The notes beneath the pieces were generated by a model. It worked only from the letters and a program-made list of their open reading frames with translations. It did no database searches and was not told the origin of the DNA. A stretch of 64,000 bases of DNA from Muraenolepis orangiensis (lineage: Eukaryota; Chordata; Actinopteri; Gadiformes; Muraenolepididae). The stretch is taken from the NCBI GenBank assembly GCA_027704905.1, contig CM051019.1, positions 23,203,199-23,267,198 of the forward strand, given 5' to 3'. Shown here piece after piece: positions 10,831 through 21,719 of the stretch (position 1 is its first letter; every line of letters begins with the position of its first letter). The position numbers and the translations under genes were made by a program.

Positions 10831-12978
10831 TGTGCACAAAGAAGTAAGAGGAGTGATTCTCCGGTAGCGATTGTCTCCCTCTCCAAAACCCCAGGGTGCT
10901 CTGACCCCCTCACACCCAAGAGCAGCACAGCCCACCATCCACCCCCCCATCCACCATCCACCCCCCATCCACCATCCACCCCCCCATCCACCATCCACCC
11001 CCCATCCACCATCCACCCCCCCATCCACCATCCACCCCCCATCCACCATCCACCCCGCCATCCACCCCCCATCCACCATCCACCCCCCATCCACCCCCCA
11101 TCCACCATCCACCCCCCCCATCCACCATCCACCCCCCCCATCCACCCCCCATCCACCATCCACCCCCCCCCATCCACCCCCCATCCACCATCCACCCCCC
11201 CCCATCCACCCCCCATCCACCATCCACCCCCATCCACCATCCACCCCCCCCCATCCACCGCCCCATCCACCATCCACCCCCCCATCCACCCCCCATCCAC
11301 CATCCATCCCCCCCCATCCACCCCCCATCCACCATCCACCCCCCCCATCCACCCCCCATCCACCCCCCCCCATCCACCATCCACCCCCCATCCACCATCC
11401 ACCATCCACCCCCCCCATCCACCCCCATCCTGTGCACAAAGCAGTAAGAGGAGTGATTCTCCAGTAGCGATTGTCTCCCTCTCCAAAACCCCAGGGTGCT
11501 CTGACCCCCTCACGCCCAAGAGCAGCACAGCCCACCATCCACTCCCCCATCCACCATCTACCCCCCATCCACCATCCACCCCCCATCCACCATCCACCCC
11601 CCATCCACCATCCACCCCCCATCCACCATCCACCCCCCCATCCACCCCCCATCCACCATCCACCCCCCCATCCACCATCCACCCCCCATCCACCATCCAC
11701 CCCCCATCCACCATCCACCCCCCATCCACCATCCACCCCCCACCATCCACCCCCCATCCACCCCCCATCCACCATCCACCCCCCATCCACCCCCCATCCA
11801 CCATCCACCCCCCCATCCACCCCCACCCCATCCACCATCCACCCCCATCCCCATCCACCCCCCATCCACCCCCCCACCCCCCATCCACCCCCCCCCATCC
11901 ACCCCCATCCACCATCCACCCCCCCCATCCACCCCCCATCCACCATCCACCCCCCCCATCCACCCCCCATCCACCCCCCATCCACCATCCACCCCCCATC
12001 CACCATCCACCCCCCATCCACCATCCACCCCCCATCCACCCCCCATCCACCCCCCCCCCATCCACCCCCCCATCCACCATCCACCCCCCATCCACCCCCC
12101 ATCCACCACCCCCCATCCACCACCCCCCATCCACCCCCCATCCACCCCCATCCACCCCCCCCCATCCACCATCCACCCCCCCCATCCACCATCCACCCCC
12201 ATCCACCATCCACCCCCCCATCCACCATCCACCCCCCCATCCACCCCCCATCCACCATCCACCCCCCCCATCAACCATCCACCCCCCCCATCCACCCCCC
12301 ATCCACCATCCACCCCCCCATCCCCCATCCAGCCCCCCCCCATCCACCCCCCCATCCACCATCCACCCCCCCCATCCACCATCCACCCCCCCATCCCCAT
12401 CCAGCCCCCCCCCCCATCCACCCCCCATCCACCAACCACCCCCCCCATCCACCCCCCATCCACCTCCCCATCCTCCCCACCATCCACCCCCCCATCCACC
12501 CCCCATCCACCCCCCATCCACCCCCCCATCCACCCCCCATCCACCATCCACCCCCCATCCACCATCCACCCCCCCATCCACCCCCCATCCACCATCCACC
12601 CCCCCCATCCACCCCCCATCCACCATCCACCCCCCCCATCCACCCACCCCCCCCATCCACCCCCCATCCACCCCCCCCATCCACCATCCACCATCCACCC
12701 CCCCCACCCACCATCCACCCCCCATCCACCATCCACCCCCCCCATCCACCATCCACCCCCCATCCACCATCCACCCCCCATCCACCATCCACCCCCCATC
12801 CACCCCCCATCCACCATCCACCCCCCATCCACCATCCACCCCCCATCCACCATCCACCCCCCCATCCACCATCCACCCCCACCACCCCCATCCACCCCAT
12901 CCACCCCCCATCCACCCCCCATCCACCCCCCATCCACCCCCCCATCCCCCATCCAGCCCCCCCCCCCATCCACCCCCC
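10831..12978. repeat. CCATCCACC minisatellite with 600-bp higher-order repeat
   Basis: About 2 kb of CCATCCACC(C)n units. A non-repetitive block starting TGTGCACAAAG is present at 10,831 and again at 11,431, exactly 600 bp apart, so block plus array was duplicated as a unit. Very long frames on both strands (His-Pro-Pro-Ser-Thr or Gly-Gly-Trp-Met-Asp repeats) are translations of the repeat and not proteins. Confidence 0.95.
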
Positions 12979-13277
12979 TGTGCTGCTGGAGCTGACAGTC
13001 CCGTGGGAAGATCGCTTGGAAGAAGCCTTTGAAAGGAAGTTCTCCAAGTACGCAGGACTGGTCAGCGACTGTCAGCAGGCTGGTTGGAGAGCAAGGTGTT
13101 TCCCGGTGGAAGTTGGATGCAGAGGATTCGCAGCCCGTTCCTTGGTCAGAGCCTTCGGCAGTTTAGGCATCGAGGGAGTGAGAAAGAGGAGAGCCATCCG
13201 CAGTACCACCGATGCGGCAGAGAGGGCCTCAAGATGGCTGTGGCTCAAAAGAGGGGAGCCATGGAGTCATGGTAGCT
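12979..13277 (+). pseudogene. retrotransposon protein C-terminal fragment
   Basis: About 98 residues in frame to a stop near 13,275. Recognisable blocks are LLELTVPWEDRLEEAFERK, GWRARCFPVEVGCRGFAARS and DAAERASRWLWLKR. From general knowledge, this pattern recurs at the C-terminal end of retrotransposon proteins in fish genomes, but I cannot name the clade with certainty. The N-terminal side is cut off exactly at the CCATCCACC minisatellite. The following 150 bp look like its 3' UTR and run into the 27-bp repeat array at 13,436. Confidence 0.6.
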
Positions 13278-13435
13278 AGCTAGCCATCTGGACACAAGCT
13301 GGGGTCTGATCAGCCCCGGCTGGGTCACCTGGAGGAGGGCGTATGATGTTGCGAGACCCGAAACGTCCTATGATTCCAGGAACATCACTGAAGATGTGTC
13401 CAGACTAGGCATCAGTAGATGTATGTACACAGCAC

Positions 13436-13650
13436 ATGTCATTAACATTACACTATCATAACATGTCATTAACATTACACTATCATAACATGTCATTAAC
13501 ATTACACTATCATAACATGTCATTAACATTACACTATCATAACATGTCATTAACATTACACTATCATAACATGTCATTAACATTACACTATCATAACATG
13601 TCATTAACATTACACTATCATAACATGTCATTAACATTACTCTGTCATAC
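13436..13650. repeat. 27-bp tandem repeat, about 7.5 copies
   Basis: The unit begins CATGTCATTAACATTACACT and ends ATCATAA. The 27-bp period equals nine codons, so it is open in several frames (HYHNMSLTL on plus, MLMTCYDSV on minus). The same unit forms the 23,770-24,150 array. Confidence 0.95.
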
Positions 13651-13735
13651 TGAGCTGGACTTTCTGGACTCATCACAGTTACTGCTCTGTATTCATGATG
13701 CTGCTGCACTACTGGGGCTTTAATTGCTTTTAAAG
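13651..13735 (+). mobile_element. LINE family C 3' UTR fragment
   Basis: Contains CTGGACTTTCTGGACTCATC and ATTCATGATGCTGCTGCACT, as in the family-C 3' UTRs at 17,780 and 24,200. It directly follows the 27-bp array, as at 24,150. Confidence 0.75.
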
Positions 13736-14060
13736 ATTTTTGTAAAAAAACACATTTAACATTAAACACATTTAACAGTCACTTTGCTGTTCTTTGAACA
13801 TGGTGAATGTTGTGAAAATAATTGATATCAGTCTCTTTAATGGGAATTTAATGACACGGTGGAACTGATTTGTGGACATCCTTGAGGTCTCTGAACTCAG
13901 ACCTGATCCTGGTTTGAGGAGGAGACGAGGATGAGCTCCAGACCCTAGATGACTGAAGGGCCCCCCCTGGTTCCTGTACACCTGGGTTCATTCCTCCAAT
14001 GTTGACATGGAGGAATCCACTCCAGGGATCAGCCCATGAAGGACCATGTTACTTGAAGCA
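13736..14060. other. unique sequence without recognised gene
   Basis: About 320 bp with no supported coding or repeat feature beyond a short CACATTTAACATTAAA duplication. Confidence 0.35.
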
Positions 14061-14067
14061 AAAGTGG

Positions 14068-14190
14068 GTGTGCATGTGTGTGTGTGTGGGCATTCCTGTG
14101 TGCATGTGTGTGTGTGTGTGTTTGTGTGCGTGTGTGTGCGGGCGTACCTGTGTGCATGTGTGTGTGTGTGTGTGTGTGTGTACTTGTGCT
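14068..14190. repeat. (GT)n-rich sequence
   Basis: Interrupted GT dinucleotide repeat. Confidence 0.9.
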
Positions 14191-14306
14191 CATGGGTGCA
14201 GTTGGAACACGAGAACTACAAACTAAAGTGAAAGTGAAGTAATAATGTGAGAATCCCAGGATGACTTTTGTTGGACACGAGCAGTAAATACTCCCCCCGC
14301 CCTCCC

Positions 14307-14449
<143 letters not shown>

Positions 14450-14598
14450 CTCTTGATGGATTGGTCCATCAGTTGGATATAATGAAGGCTGAGGATGTGG
14501 CCCGTGTAGCTTAATGCAGTGTCACAGCCCAGCACCGGGTCAAGCTGTAAAAGCAGAACTCCATCTCTCCTCCACTTTATAGTCCTACAGGGCACTGT

Positions 14599-14599
<1 letters not shown>

Positions 14600-14693
<94 letters not shown>

Positions 14694-14720
14694 CACTCCA
14701 CACTCACACTCACATATGCA

Positions 14721-14798
<78 letters not shown>
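14600..14798. repeat. two (CA)n microsatellites
   Basis: CA runs at about 14,600-14,690 and 14,726-14,798 separated by a short CACTCACA/CATATGCACGCG linker. Confidence 0.95.
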
Positions 14799-14799
<1 letters not shown>

Positions 14800-14879
14800 T
14801 AGCCGCACTGCAGCCTGCTGGCTGAAAATAATGTCTATCTTCTGCAGGACATTCGGCGAGCGTCACACGCCCAGTGGGG

Positions 14880-15692
14880 TGCTTGGGAGGGGTGGAGGAG
14901 GGGAGGTGGAGGGGTGTAGGGGTGGAAAAGGGGAGGGGTGGAGGTGGTGGGATGGACAGGGTGGAGGTGGAGGGGGTGGAGGTGGAGGTGTGGAGAGGTG
15001 GAGGCAGGCAGGAGGGGTGGAGAGGTGGAGGTGTGGAGGGGTGGATGGGTGGATGGGTGGAGGTATGGAGGGGTGGAGGGGTGGAGTGGTGGAGGTGGAG
15101 GGGTGGAGGTGTGGAGGGGTGGATGGGTGGATGTGGAGTGGTGGAGGGGTGGAGGTGGAGGTGTGGAGGGGTAGAGGTGTGGAGAGGTGGAGGTGTGGAT
15201 GGATGGAGGGGTGGAGGAGTGGAGGTGAAGGGGTGGATGGGTTGAGGTGGAGGGGTGGAGGGGTGGAGGTGTGGATGGGTGGAGGGGTGGAGGAGTGGAG
15301 GTGAAGGGGTGGAGGGGTTGAGGTGGAGGGGTGGAGGGGTGGAGGTGTGGATGGGTGGAGGGGTGGAGGAGTGGAGGTGAAGGGGTGGAGGGGTTGAGGT
15401 GGAGGGGTGGAGGTGTGGATGGGTGGAGGAGAGGAGGTGGAGGTGTGGAGGGGTAGAGGTGTGGAGAGGTGGAGGTGTGGATGGGTGGAGGGGTGGAGGA
15501 GTGGAGGTGAAGGGGTGGAGGGGTGGAAGAGTGGAGGTGGATGGGTGGAGGGGGTGGAGCTGGAGGGGGTGGAGGTGGAGGTATGGAGAGGTGGAGGGGT
15601 GGAGGTGGAGGAATGGAGATGGAGGTATGGAGAGGTGGAGGGGTGGAGGTTGAGGTATGGAGAGGTGGAGGGGTGGAGGTGGAGGGGGTGGT
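14880..15692. repeat. GGAGGTGTGGA/GGAGGGGTGGA minisatellite
   Basis: About 800 bp of irregular 10-12 bp G-rich units. Longer repeats (for example blocks with GGAGTGGAGGTGAAGGGGTG) recur every 70-100 bp, indicating higher-order duplication. Confidence 0.9.
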
Positions 15693-15744
15693 ACTTAAGT
15701 ATGATTTTGAGTAAAATATAAATTAATCAACCAATGAATAATGC

Positions 15745-17550
15745 TCTATAGTGTTCGGGCTCCAGATTTAGGTCTCCAGTTTTAGGTCTCCAGTCTTTGG
15801 TCTCCAGTCTTAGGTCTCCTGTCTTAGATATCCAGGTCTCCAGTGTTAGGTCTCCAGTCTTAGGTCTCCAGTCTTAGATATACAGGTCTCCAGTGTGAGG
15901 TCTCCCATGTTAGGTATTGCTTGTTAGGTCTCCAGTCTTAGGTCCTTACTCCAGTAAGGTTTCATATGCAGGACTTTAACTTATTTTACTTTACTTGTAA
16001 CTTGAGTATTTGAACACTGTGGTATTGTGGTATTCTCTTACCTAAAGTAGAAGATCTGAGTACTTCCTCCACCACTGGATATCATGCAGTTAGGTCTCCC
16101 GTGTTAGGTCTCCATTGTGAGTTCTCCATTGTGAGGTCTCCATTGTTAGGTCTCCTGTGTTCGGTCTCCATTGTGAGTTCTCCAGTGTTAGGTCTCCAGT
16201 GTTAAGTCTCCAGTGTAAGGTCTTCAGTGTTAGGTCTCCAGTGTTAAGTCTCCAATGTAAGGTCTCCAGTGTTAGGTCTCCAGTGTAAAGTCTCCAGTGT
16301 AAGGTATCCAGTGTGAGGTCTACAGTGTTAGATCTCCAGTGTAAAGTATCCAGTGTAAGGTCTCCAGTGTGAGATCTACAGTGTTAGGTCTCCAGGTATC
16401 CAGTGTTAGGTCTCCAGTGTTAGGTCTCCAAGTCTCCAGTGTTAGGTCTCCAGTGTTAGGTCTCCAGTGTGAGGTCTCCAGTATTAAGTCTTCAGTGTGA
16501 GGTCTCCAGTGTTAGATCTCCAGGGTAAGGTCTTCAGTGTTAGGTATCCAGTGTTTTGTATCCAGTTTTAGGTCTCAAGTGTTAAGTCTCCAGTGTCAGG
16601 TCTCCAGGGTTAGGTCTCCAGTTTTAGGTCTACAGTGCTAGGTCTCCAGGGTTATGTCTACATCCTTATGTCTCCATATTTGCGTCTCCAGTGTGAGGCC
16701 TCCAGTATTTTGTCTCAAGTGTAAGGTCTTCAGTATGAGGTCTCCAGTGTTAGGTCTCCAATGTTAGGTCTCCAGCATTAGGTCTCCAATGTTAGGTCTC
16801 CAGTGTGAGGTCTCCAGTGTTAGGTCTCCATATCTCCAGTGTGAGGTCTCCAGTGTTAGGTCTTCAGTGTTGGGTCTCCAGTGTTAGGTCTCCAGTCTTA
16901 GGTCTCCAGCATTAGGTCTTAAGTGAAAGGTCTCCAGTGTGAGGTATCCAGTGTAAGATCTCCGGTGTTAGGTCTCCAGTGTTAGGTCTCCAGCGTTAGG
17001 TCTCCAGTGTTAGGTCTCCAGTGTTAGGTCTCCAGTGTTAGGTCTCCAGTGTGAGGCATCCAGTGTTAGGTCTCCAGTGTTAGGTCTCCAGTTATAGGTC
17101 TCCAGGTCTCGAGTGTTATGTCTCCAGTGTTAGGTCTCCAGATTTAGGTCTCCAGTCTTAGGTCTCCAGTCTTAGGTCTCCAGTCTTAGATCTCCAGTCT
17201 TAGATATCCAGGTGTCCTGTCTTAGATCTCCAGTCTTAGATATCCAGGTCTCCAGTCTTAGGTCTCCAGTGTTTGGTCACCAATGTGAGGTCTCCCATAA
17301 TAGGTATTGCTTGTTAGGTCTCCAGTCTTAGGTATCCAGTATGAGGTCTCCAGTCTTAGGTTTCCATTGTTAGATCTCCAGTGTAAAGTCTCCAGTGTAA
17401 GGGCTCCAGTGTTAGGTCTCCAGTGTTAGGTATCCAGTCTAAGGTCTCCAGTCTTAGGTCTCCAGTCTTAGGTTTCCAGTGTTAGGTCTCCAGTGTTAGG
17501 TCTCAAGATCTCCAGTGTTAGATCTCCAGTGTGAGGTCTCCAGGCCCCCT
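15745..17550. repeat. 14-bp GGTCTCCAGTGTTA minisatellite
   Basis: About 1.8 kb of degenerate 14-bp units (GGTCTCCAGTGTTA, GGTCTCCAGTCTTA, AGTCTCCAGTGTAA). It is interrupted once by a hAT-like fragment at 15,950-16,077. The extensive single-base variation suggests an older array than the 27- or 43-bp ones. Confidence 0.95.
15950..16077 (-). mobile_element. non-autonomous hAT-like fragment inside the minisatellite
   Basis: The reverse complement starts CAGTGGTGGAGGAAGTACTC, continues with AGATCTTCTACTTTAGGTAA and includes AAAGTCCTGCATATGAAACC. This resembles the abundant fish element that begins CAGTGGTGGAAGAAGTA. Only one end is present. Confidence 0.6.
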
Positions 17551-17744
17551 GATGTCCTCGGTCTTCCTGGACAGGAATAGACTTCACAATAGTGTGAAGG
17601 CGCTGTCCTCGATGACCACAGTCTACCTGCGTAGCCGCCCTCGAACAAGACACCTTGACCTCTGCCGCCTCTTAATACCTTGTGAAACCGTGAGGGTTCC
17701 AACTCACGGCCTCCAGCATGAGAGGCAACTCATGCTGTCATCCA

Positions 17745-17997
17745 TATTTCATTACACTATCATACACTTTTTCATTATTTTGCTGGACTTTCTGGACTCA
17801 TCACAGTTACTGCACTGTTCTGCACTGTATTCATGATGCTGCTGCACTACTGGCACTTTAAAATGCTTTTCCTATGTTTTTTGCACAATTCAAAACATTA
17901 CAATATTTAATAAGTATAGTGTGTTAGAAAATTCATAGGGTGGTAAGCGTTCCATTGTACTTGTTGCAAATGGCAAATAAAAACATCTTGAATCTAA
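17745..17997 (+). mobile_element. LINE family C 3' UTR without the expanded 27-bp array
   Basis: Contains one short stretch CATTACACTATCATAC where other copies carry 7-14 tandem units. It continues with TGGACTTTCTGGACTCATCA, ATTCATGATGCTGCTGCACT and a tail GTTCCATTGTACTTGTTGC with AAATAAAAACATCTTGAATC. The preceding 200 bp (17,550-17,745) may be the degenerate coding end. Confidence 0.75.
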
Positions 17998-18810
17998 TCA
18001 ACATGCGCTGGCCAACAAGACACAGCGCTTATAACTGATTTGATCTTTAATGGCGTGTGTGTGGTACGACGCTAATGCACCATTCCAACTAAGACCTGGC
18101 TCAAAAGGCCCCAACAAATAGGAGACACACCATGTCAACGTTTATCAAAATACATTTATTTTGAACAAACAATTCAAAACAACCAACTTGCTAGTCAGGG
18201 AGAGCTGGGTGCCTGCAGGGAAAAACTGAGAGAGCGCGAGAGAGGAGCAGAGAGGCTTTAAATAGCTGCAGGGCACCAGACCCAGGTGCCCTAAGTTACT
18301 GCAATCAATGCAATCAACACAGCACAGACAGGACAGCCATGCCCTCTCTACTGATGAACCCCCAGGGGCATCACAACCCACAATAAAACGGTGTGTGTTC
18401 CCGCAGACCAAAATGGAAGATTTGCCACCAAACCATTGTACGCTGAATTCAGCAGTTTGACAAAAACACAGAAAATTCAATTATTTGTTGTGAGTGTATC
18501 AGGGCTTCTGTTTCCAAGGCCCCTAGGATGAGGACATGGTGTTGGTGCAGTCGCTGCAGGAGTGAGTGAGTGAAAGCTGCCGGTGTTATGATGAATCTGT
18601 GCCAATGTCACCCTGTCTCCCCGCCTGAAAGAGGGTCATTGTGGGCTCCGGGTCTCTAGGCGTCTCTCTCACTGGTCCCTCCACACTCACTTTGTCCTTC
18701 ACACAGACGGTCCCTGGGAGCTGCTGGACAGCTGGAGCTGAGGGATAATGGCCACTCTGTAAGGACGCTGTCTGACCTTCTGCTAATATTAGTCTTCATG
18801 ACTGAAGACT
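17998..18810. other. sequence without recognised gene, possible repeat-derived
   Basis: About 800 bp. The part at 18,120-18,480 has a repeat-like look (TTAAATAGCTGCAGGGCACC and AACCCACAATAAAACGG), but no protein homology or terminal structure was recognised. Confidence 0.3.
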
Positions 18811-18817
18811 AATGACT

Positions 18818-18827
18818 GCTGCTCTCT

Positions 18828-18897
<70 letters not shown>
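18818..18897. repeat. (CT)n microsatellite
   Basis: About 80 bp of CT. Confidence 0.95.
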
Positions 18898-18899
<2 letters not shown>

Positions 18900-19229
18900 A
18901 ATTAAAACGTGTGAGACTACAAAGCACACATGCAACACGTTTCAATGACATCGCCAAACACGCTGACACACTCCAAAAAAATATAGTTTTTTATTTATGC
19001 CGCTATTTCAATTTCAATTTCAATTTCTCGGGGGGGGACATAGCAGGAGGGGTTTCAGGACTTTACCCGGGACCATCCGGTTCCCAAGCGCTCACTTCCG
19101 GCGCTGCGACGAGCGGCAGCCAGCAACAGTTGCTCCCCCTCCCCTCTTACTTTTTAGTTATTTATTCTTATATTATTGTTGTTTTTAGTATAGTTTTTCG
19201 TTAAGTAGTTGTGCAACCCTCAGCCAACT

Positions 19230-19304
19230 ATGTTTAGGGAAGTTTTTGCCGTGTTTCTCATTCTGGGGACACTGTTACTGAACCGTGTCTCCGTCGCGGC
19301 TCAA
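19230..19304 (+). pseudogene. LINE family A ORF, N-terminal 25 codons before the nested insertion
   Basis: Starts ATG at 19,230 (MFREVFAVFLILGTL...) and runs in frame to 19,304, where the nested element begins. The downstream coding continues from 20,520 in the same frame, with an 8-bp target duplication CGGCTCAA present on both sides. The hydrophobic start looks signal-like but is probably just the N-terminus of the LINE ORF. Confidence 0.7.
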
Positions 19305-20511
19305 GTCAAGTCAAGTCAAGTCAAGTTTATTGTCACTTCACAGTTTACACGTGAACAAGTATAAAGCAGTGGTGTGAAAATCTCATGTGCAATACCCGAC
19401 GACAGACAGCAGTTATAAAATAAGATTAAAAATAGATAAAAATTGAATAAAAATTGAATAAAGTAAAAAAATAAAAATAAAAAATAAAAATGCAATTTAT
19501 AAAATGCAAAATATCGGCACAGAAAAGAGCAATATGTATATATAAATCAATGTAATAAAATATACATTGTCATATGCTATACGCCCTTGTACAGCAGCCT
19601 GATGGCCTTACTGTGGAAGCTATCTCTAAGCCTATTTGTACGGCACTTGATACTGCGGTATCGCCTGCCTGACGGTAACAGTGAGTACAGTTCGTGGCTG
19701 GGGTGGGCAATGTCTTTTATGATTTGTTTGGCCTTGGCCACGCACCGCTGGTTGTATATATCCAGGAGGGAGGGGAGCTCACCTCCAACGATATACTGGG
19801 CTGTCTGCACCACCCTTTGAAGCGCTCTGCGCTCGAGTGAGGTGCAGTTCCCGTACCAGGCGGTGATACACCCTGTAAGAACACTCTCGATGGTGCCGTT
19901 ATAGAATGTTCTCAGGATGCGGGGGCCCATGCTGAATTTCTTTAGACGCCTGAGGAAATACAGGCGTTGTTGGGCCCTTTTCACCACGTGTGTGGTGTGC
20001 GAGGACCATGTGAGGTCCTCGGAGATGTGCACGCCGAGGAACTTGAAGCTGCTGACCCTCTCTACTGCAACGCCGTCGATGGAGATAGGGGTGTGCTCTC
20101 CCCTCTGCTTCCTGAAGTCCACGATCAGCTCCTTGGTCTTCTTGACGTTGAGGGCGAGGCTGTTCTCCTGGCACCACTGCTCCAACGATCCGACCTCCTC
20201 CCTGTAGGCTGTCTCGTCGTCGCCGGCGATCAGGCCCATCACTGTCGTGTCGTCAGCAAACTTGACGATGACGTTGGAGCTGTGCATAGCCATGCAGTCG
20301 TGGGTGTAGAGGGAGTAGAGGAGAGGGCTCAGCACGCATCCCTGGGGGGCTCCCGTGTTGAGGGTCAGTGGCTCTGATGTGGTGCTGCCCATCCTCACCA
20401 CCTGGCGGCGGTCCGACAGGAGGTCCAGTATCCAGCTGCACGTGGATGGGGGTACGCCTAGATCTCTAAGCTTGGTGTCGAGCTTGGCAGGAACTATTGT
20501 GTTGAACATTA
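19305..20511 (-). mobile_element. LINE family B copy nested in LINE A, 5'-truncated
   Basis: In reverse orientation it begins with a (GTCAA)n tail (complement of TTGAC) at 19,305, a 3' UTR and the C-terminal RT. It stops in the middle of RT motif A, next to the residues AFNTIV. The flanks share CGGCTCAA (19,297-19,304 and 20,512-20,519), as expected for target-primed reverse transcription. At the truncated 5' junction an extra CATTACGG copies the sequence just beyond the duplication. Confidence 0.9.
19577..20509 (-). pseudogene. LINE family B reverse transcriptase, C-terminal 310 residues
   Basis: Open from RT motif A to the natural stop (ends LLYKGV). It carries motif B (NTGAPQGCVLSPLLYSLYT) and motif C (FADDTTVMG) intact, followed by the conserved thumb and C-terminal region (FKFLGVHISEDLTWSSHTTH, TGCITAWYGNCTSLERRALQ). 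The endonuclease and the fingers of the RT are missing through 5' truncation. The apparent start Met is created at the insertion junction, so this is not a functional start. Confidence 0.9.
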
Positions 20512-21338
20512 CGGCTCAACATTACGGCGGAGCCATTGTCTACGCGCGGAGTCAGCTGTTGTCGCTACAACAGACCTCGCTGCTACGAGAGAGGCCCGAC
20601 ATCCCCAGGGAGCTGAGTAGGATGTACAGGGGACGCAAGGCTGGACGTAAACAGCGGGAGAGGAAGCGGAGATATAAACCATATCTCCCTTCCATCACCA
20701 TGGGGAACGTGAGGTCGCTAGCGAACAAGATGGATGAGCTAGCGGGCCTGGTGAGGACCCAGCGGGTGTACCGGGAGAGCAGCGTGCTTTGTTTCACGGA
20801 GACGTGGCTCCACGAGGACACCCCGGACTCCAATGTTACCGCGGACGGCTTTCTGACCGTCCGGGCGGACAGGACGCACCGGGAGAGTGGCAAGAGGAAA
20901 GGTGGGGGACTTGCTATTCTCGTTAACAACAACTGGTGTAACCCTGGACATGTTACAGTGAAGGAACGTGTGTGTAGCCCGGACATTGAACTGCTGGCCG
21001 TGAGTCTGCGGCCATACTATCTGCCGCGAGAGTTCTCCCACGTGCTTCTTGTTGTTGTTTACATTCCACCGTCGGCAAACGCGGCGCTCGCGTCTGACGT
21101 CATCCACTCCTTCGTCGCGAGACTTCAGACACAGCACCCTGAAGCATTCATCGCGATATCTGGGGACTTCAACCACGTGACTCTGGCTGCAACACTGCCC
21201 ACCTTCAAGCAGTTTGTGGACTGTCCCACCAGGGAAAGACACTGGACCTGCTGTATGGCAATGTTAAGGAGGCATACAGCGCCACCGACCTCTTGGAAGG
21301 TCAGACCACAACCTCATCCACCTTCAGCCCCTGTATAG
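20512..21338 (+). pseudogene. LINE family A endonuclease region
   Basis: Continues the ORF from 19,304. Residues include ITMGNVRSLANKMDELAGLV (the N-terminal N of the endonuclease fold), LCFTETWLHEDTPDS with the catalytic-type E, LLVVVYIPPS, and SGDFNHVTL with the D/N pair. These are the motifs of apurinic/apyrimidinic endonuclease-like domains. Near 21,235 the frame is lost; the expected continuation (KTLDLLYGNVKEAYSAT, then a SDHN block) lies in other frames. At least two indels separate it from the RT portion. Confidence 0.85.
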
Positions 21339-21360
21339 GCCTCTAGTCCAGCGGCTGCCT

Positions 21361-21660
21361 GTGACCATAAGGACTGTGAGGAGATGGTCACAGGAGGACG
21401 ATGAGGACTTGCGGTGCTGCTTTGAGTCAACAGACTGGGATTCAATGAGTGGGCTCCGGTCGGAGCCACTCTCTCCCCCACCACCACTACCTCACCCCTC
21501 CCCCATCAACACAACAGAGACTCTTCCTGCCCCCACACACGGCACACAGACCTTCACAGCTGAGCAGGTGAGGAAAGTGCTGTGCAGGCTCCATCCAGGC
21601 AAGGCTGCTGGTCCTGACGGCGTCAGCCCGAGGGTCCTCAAAACGTGCTGCCCAGCTGAG
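21361..21660 (+). pseudogene. LINE family A linker between endonuclease and RT
   Basis: The frame from VTIRTVRRWSQEDDEDLRCC through FESTDWDSM and TAEQVRKVLCRLHPGKAAG to PDGVSPRVLKTC. This is the RT-N-terminal block of these elements. Another frameshift follows near 21,650 before the next RT block. Confidence 0.8.
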
Positions 21661-21719
21661 TGGAGTCCTGCAGTACATCTTCAACCTGAGCATGAGACTG
21701 GAGAGGGTCCCTGTGCCCG

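Noticed and set aside
10771..13279. Very long open frames (up to about 750 codons) on both strands
   Set aside because: They are translations of the CCATCCACC minisatellite (HPPST and GGWMDGG repeats), with no unique domain except the retrotransposon tail at 12,979-13,277.
13368..13769. Open frame of repeated MLMTCYDSV / HYHNMSLTL
   Set aside because: Caused by a 27-bp non-coding repeat that is a multiple of three; it lies in a LINE 3' UTR.
14503..14545. GTGTAGCTTAATGCAG as a nuclear copy of mitochondrial tRNA-Phe
   Set aside because: Similarity is limited to about 12 bases; no tRNA fold or neighbouring rRNA sequence.
19967..20377. Antisense open frames over LINE B (also at 27,212-27,907 and 59,921-60,604)
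   Set aside because: They mirror the conserved RT coding on the other strand in all copies and are codon-usage shadows.
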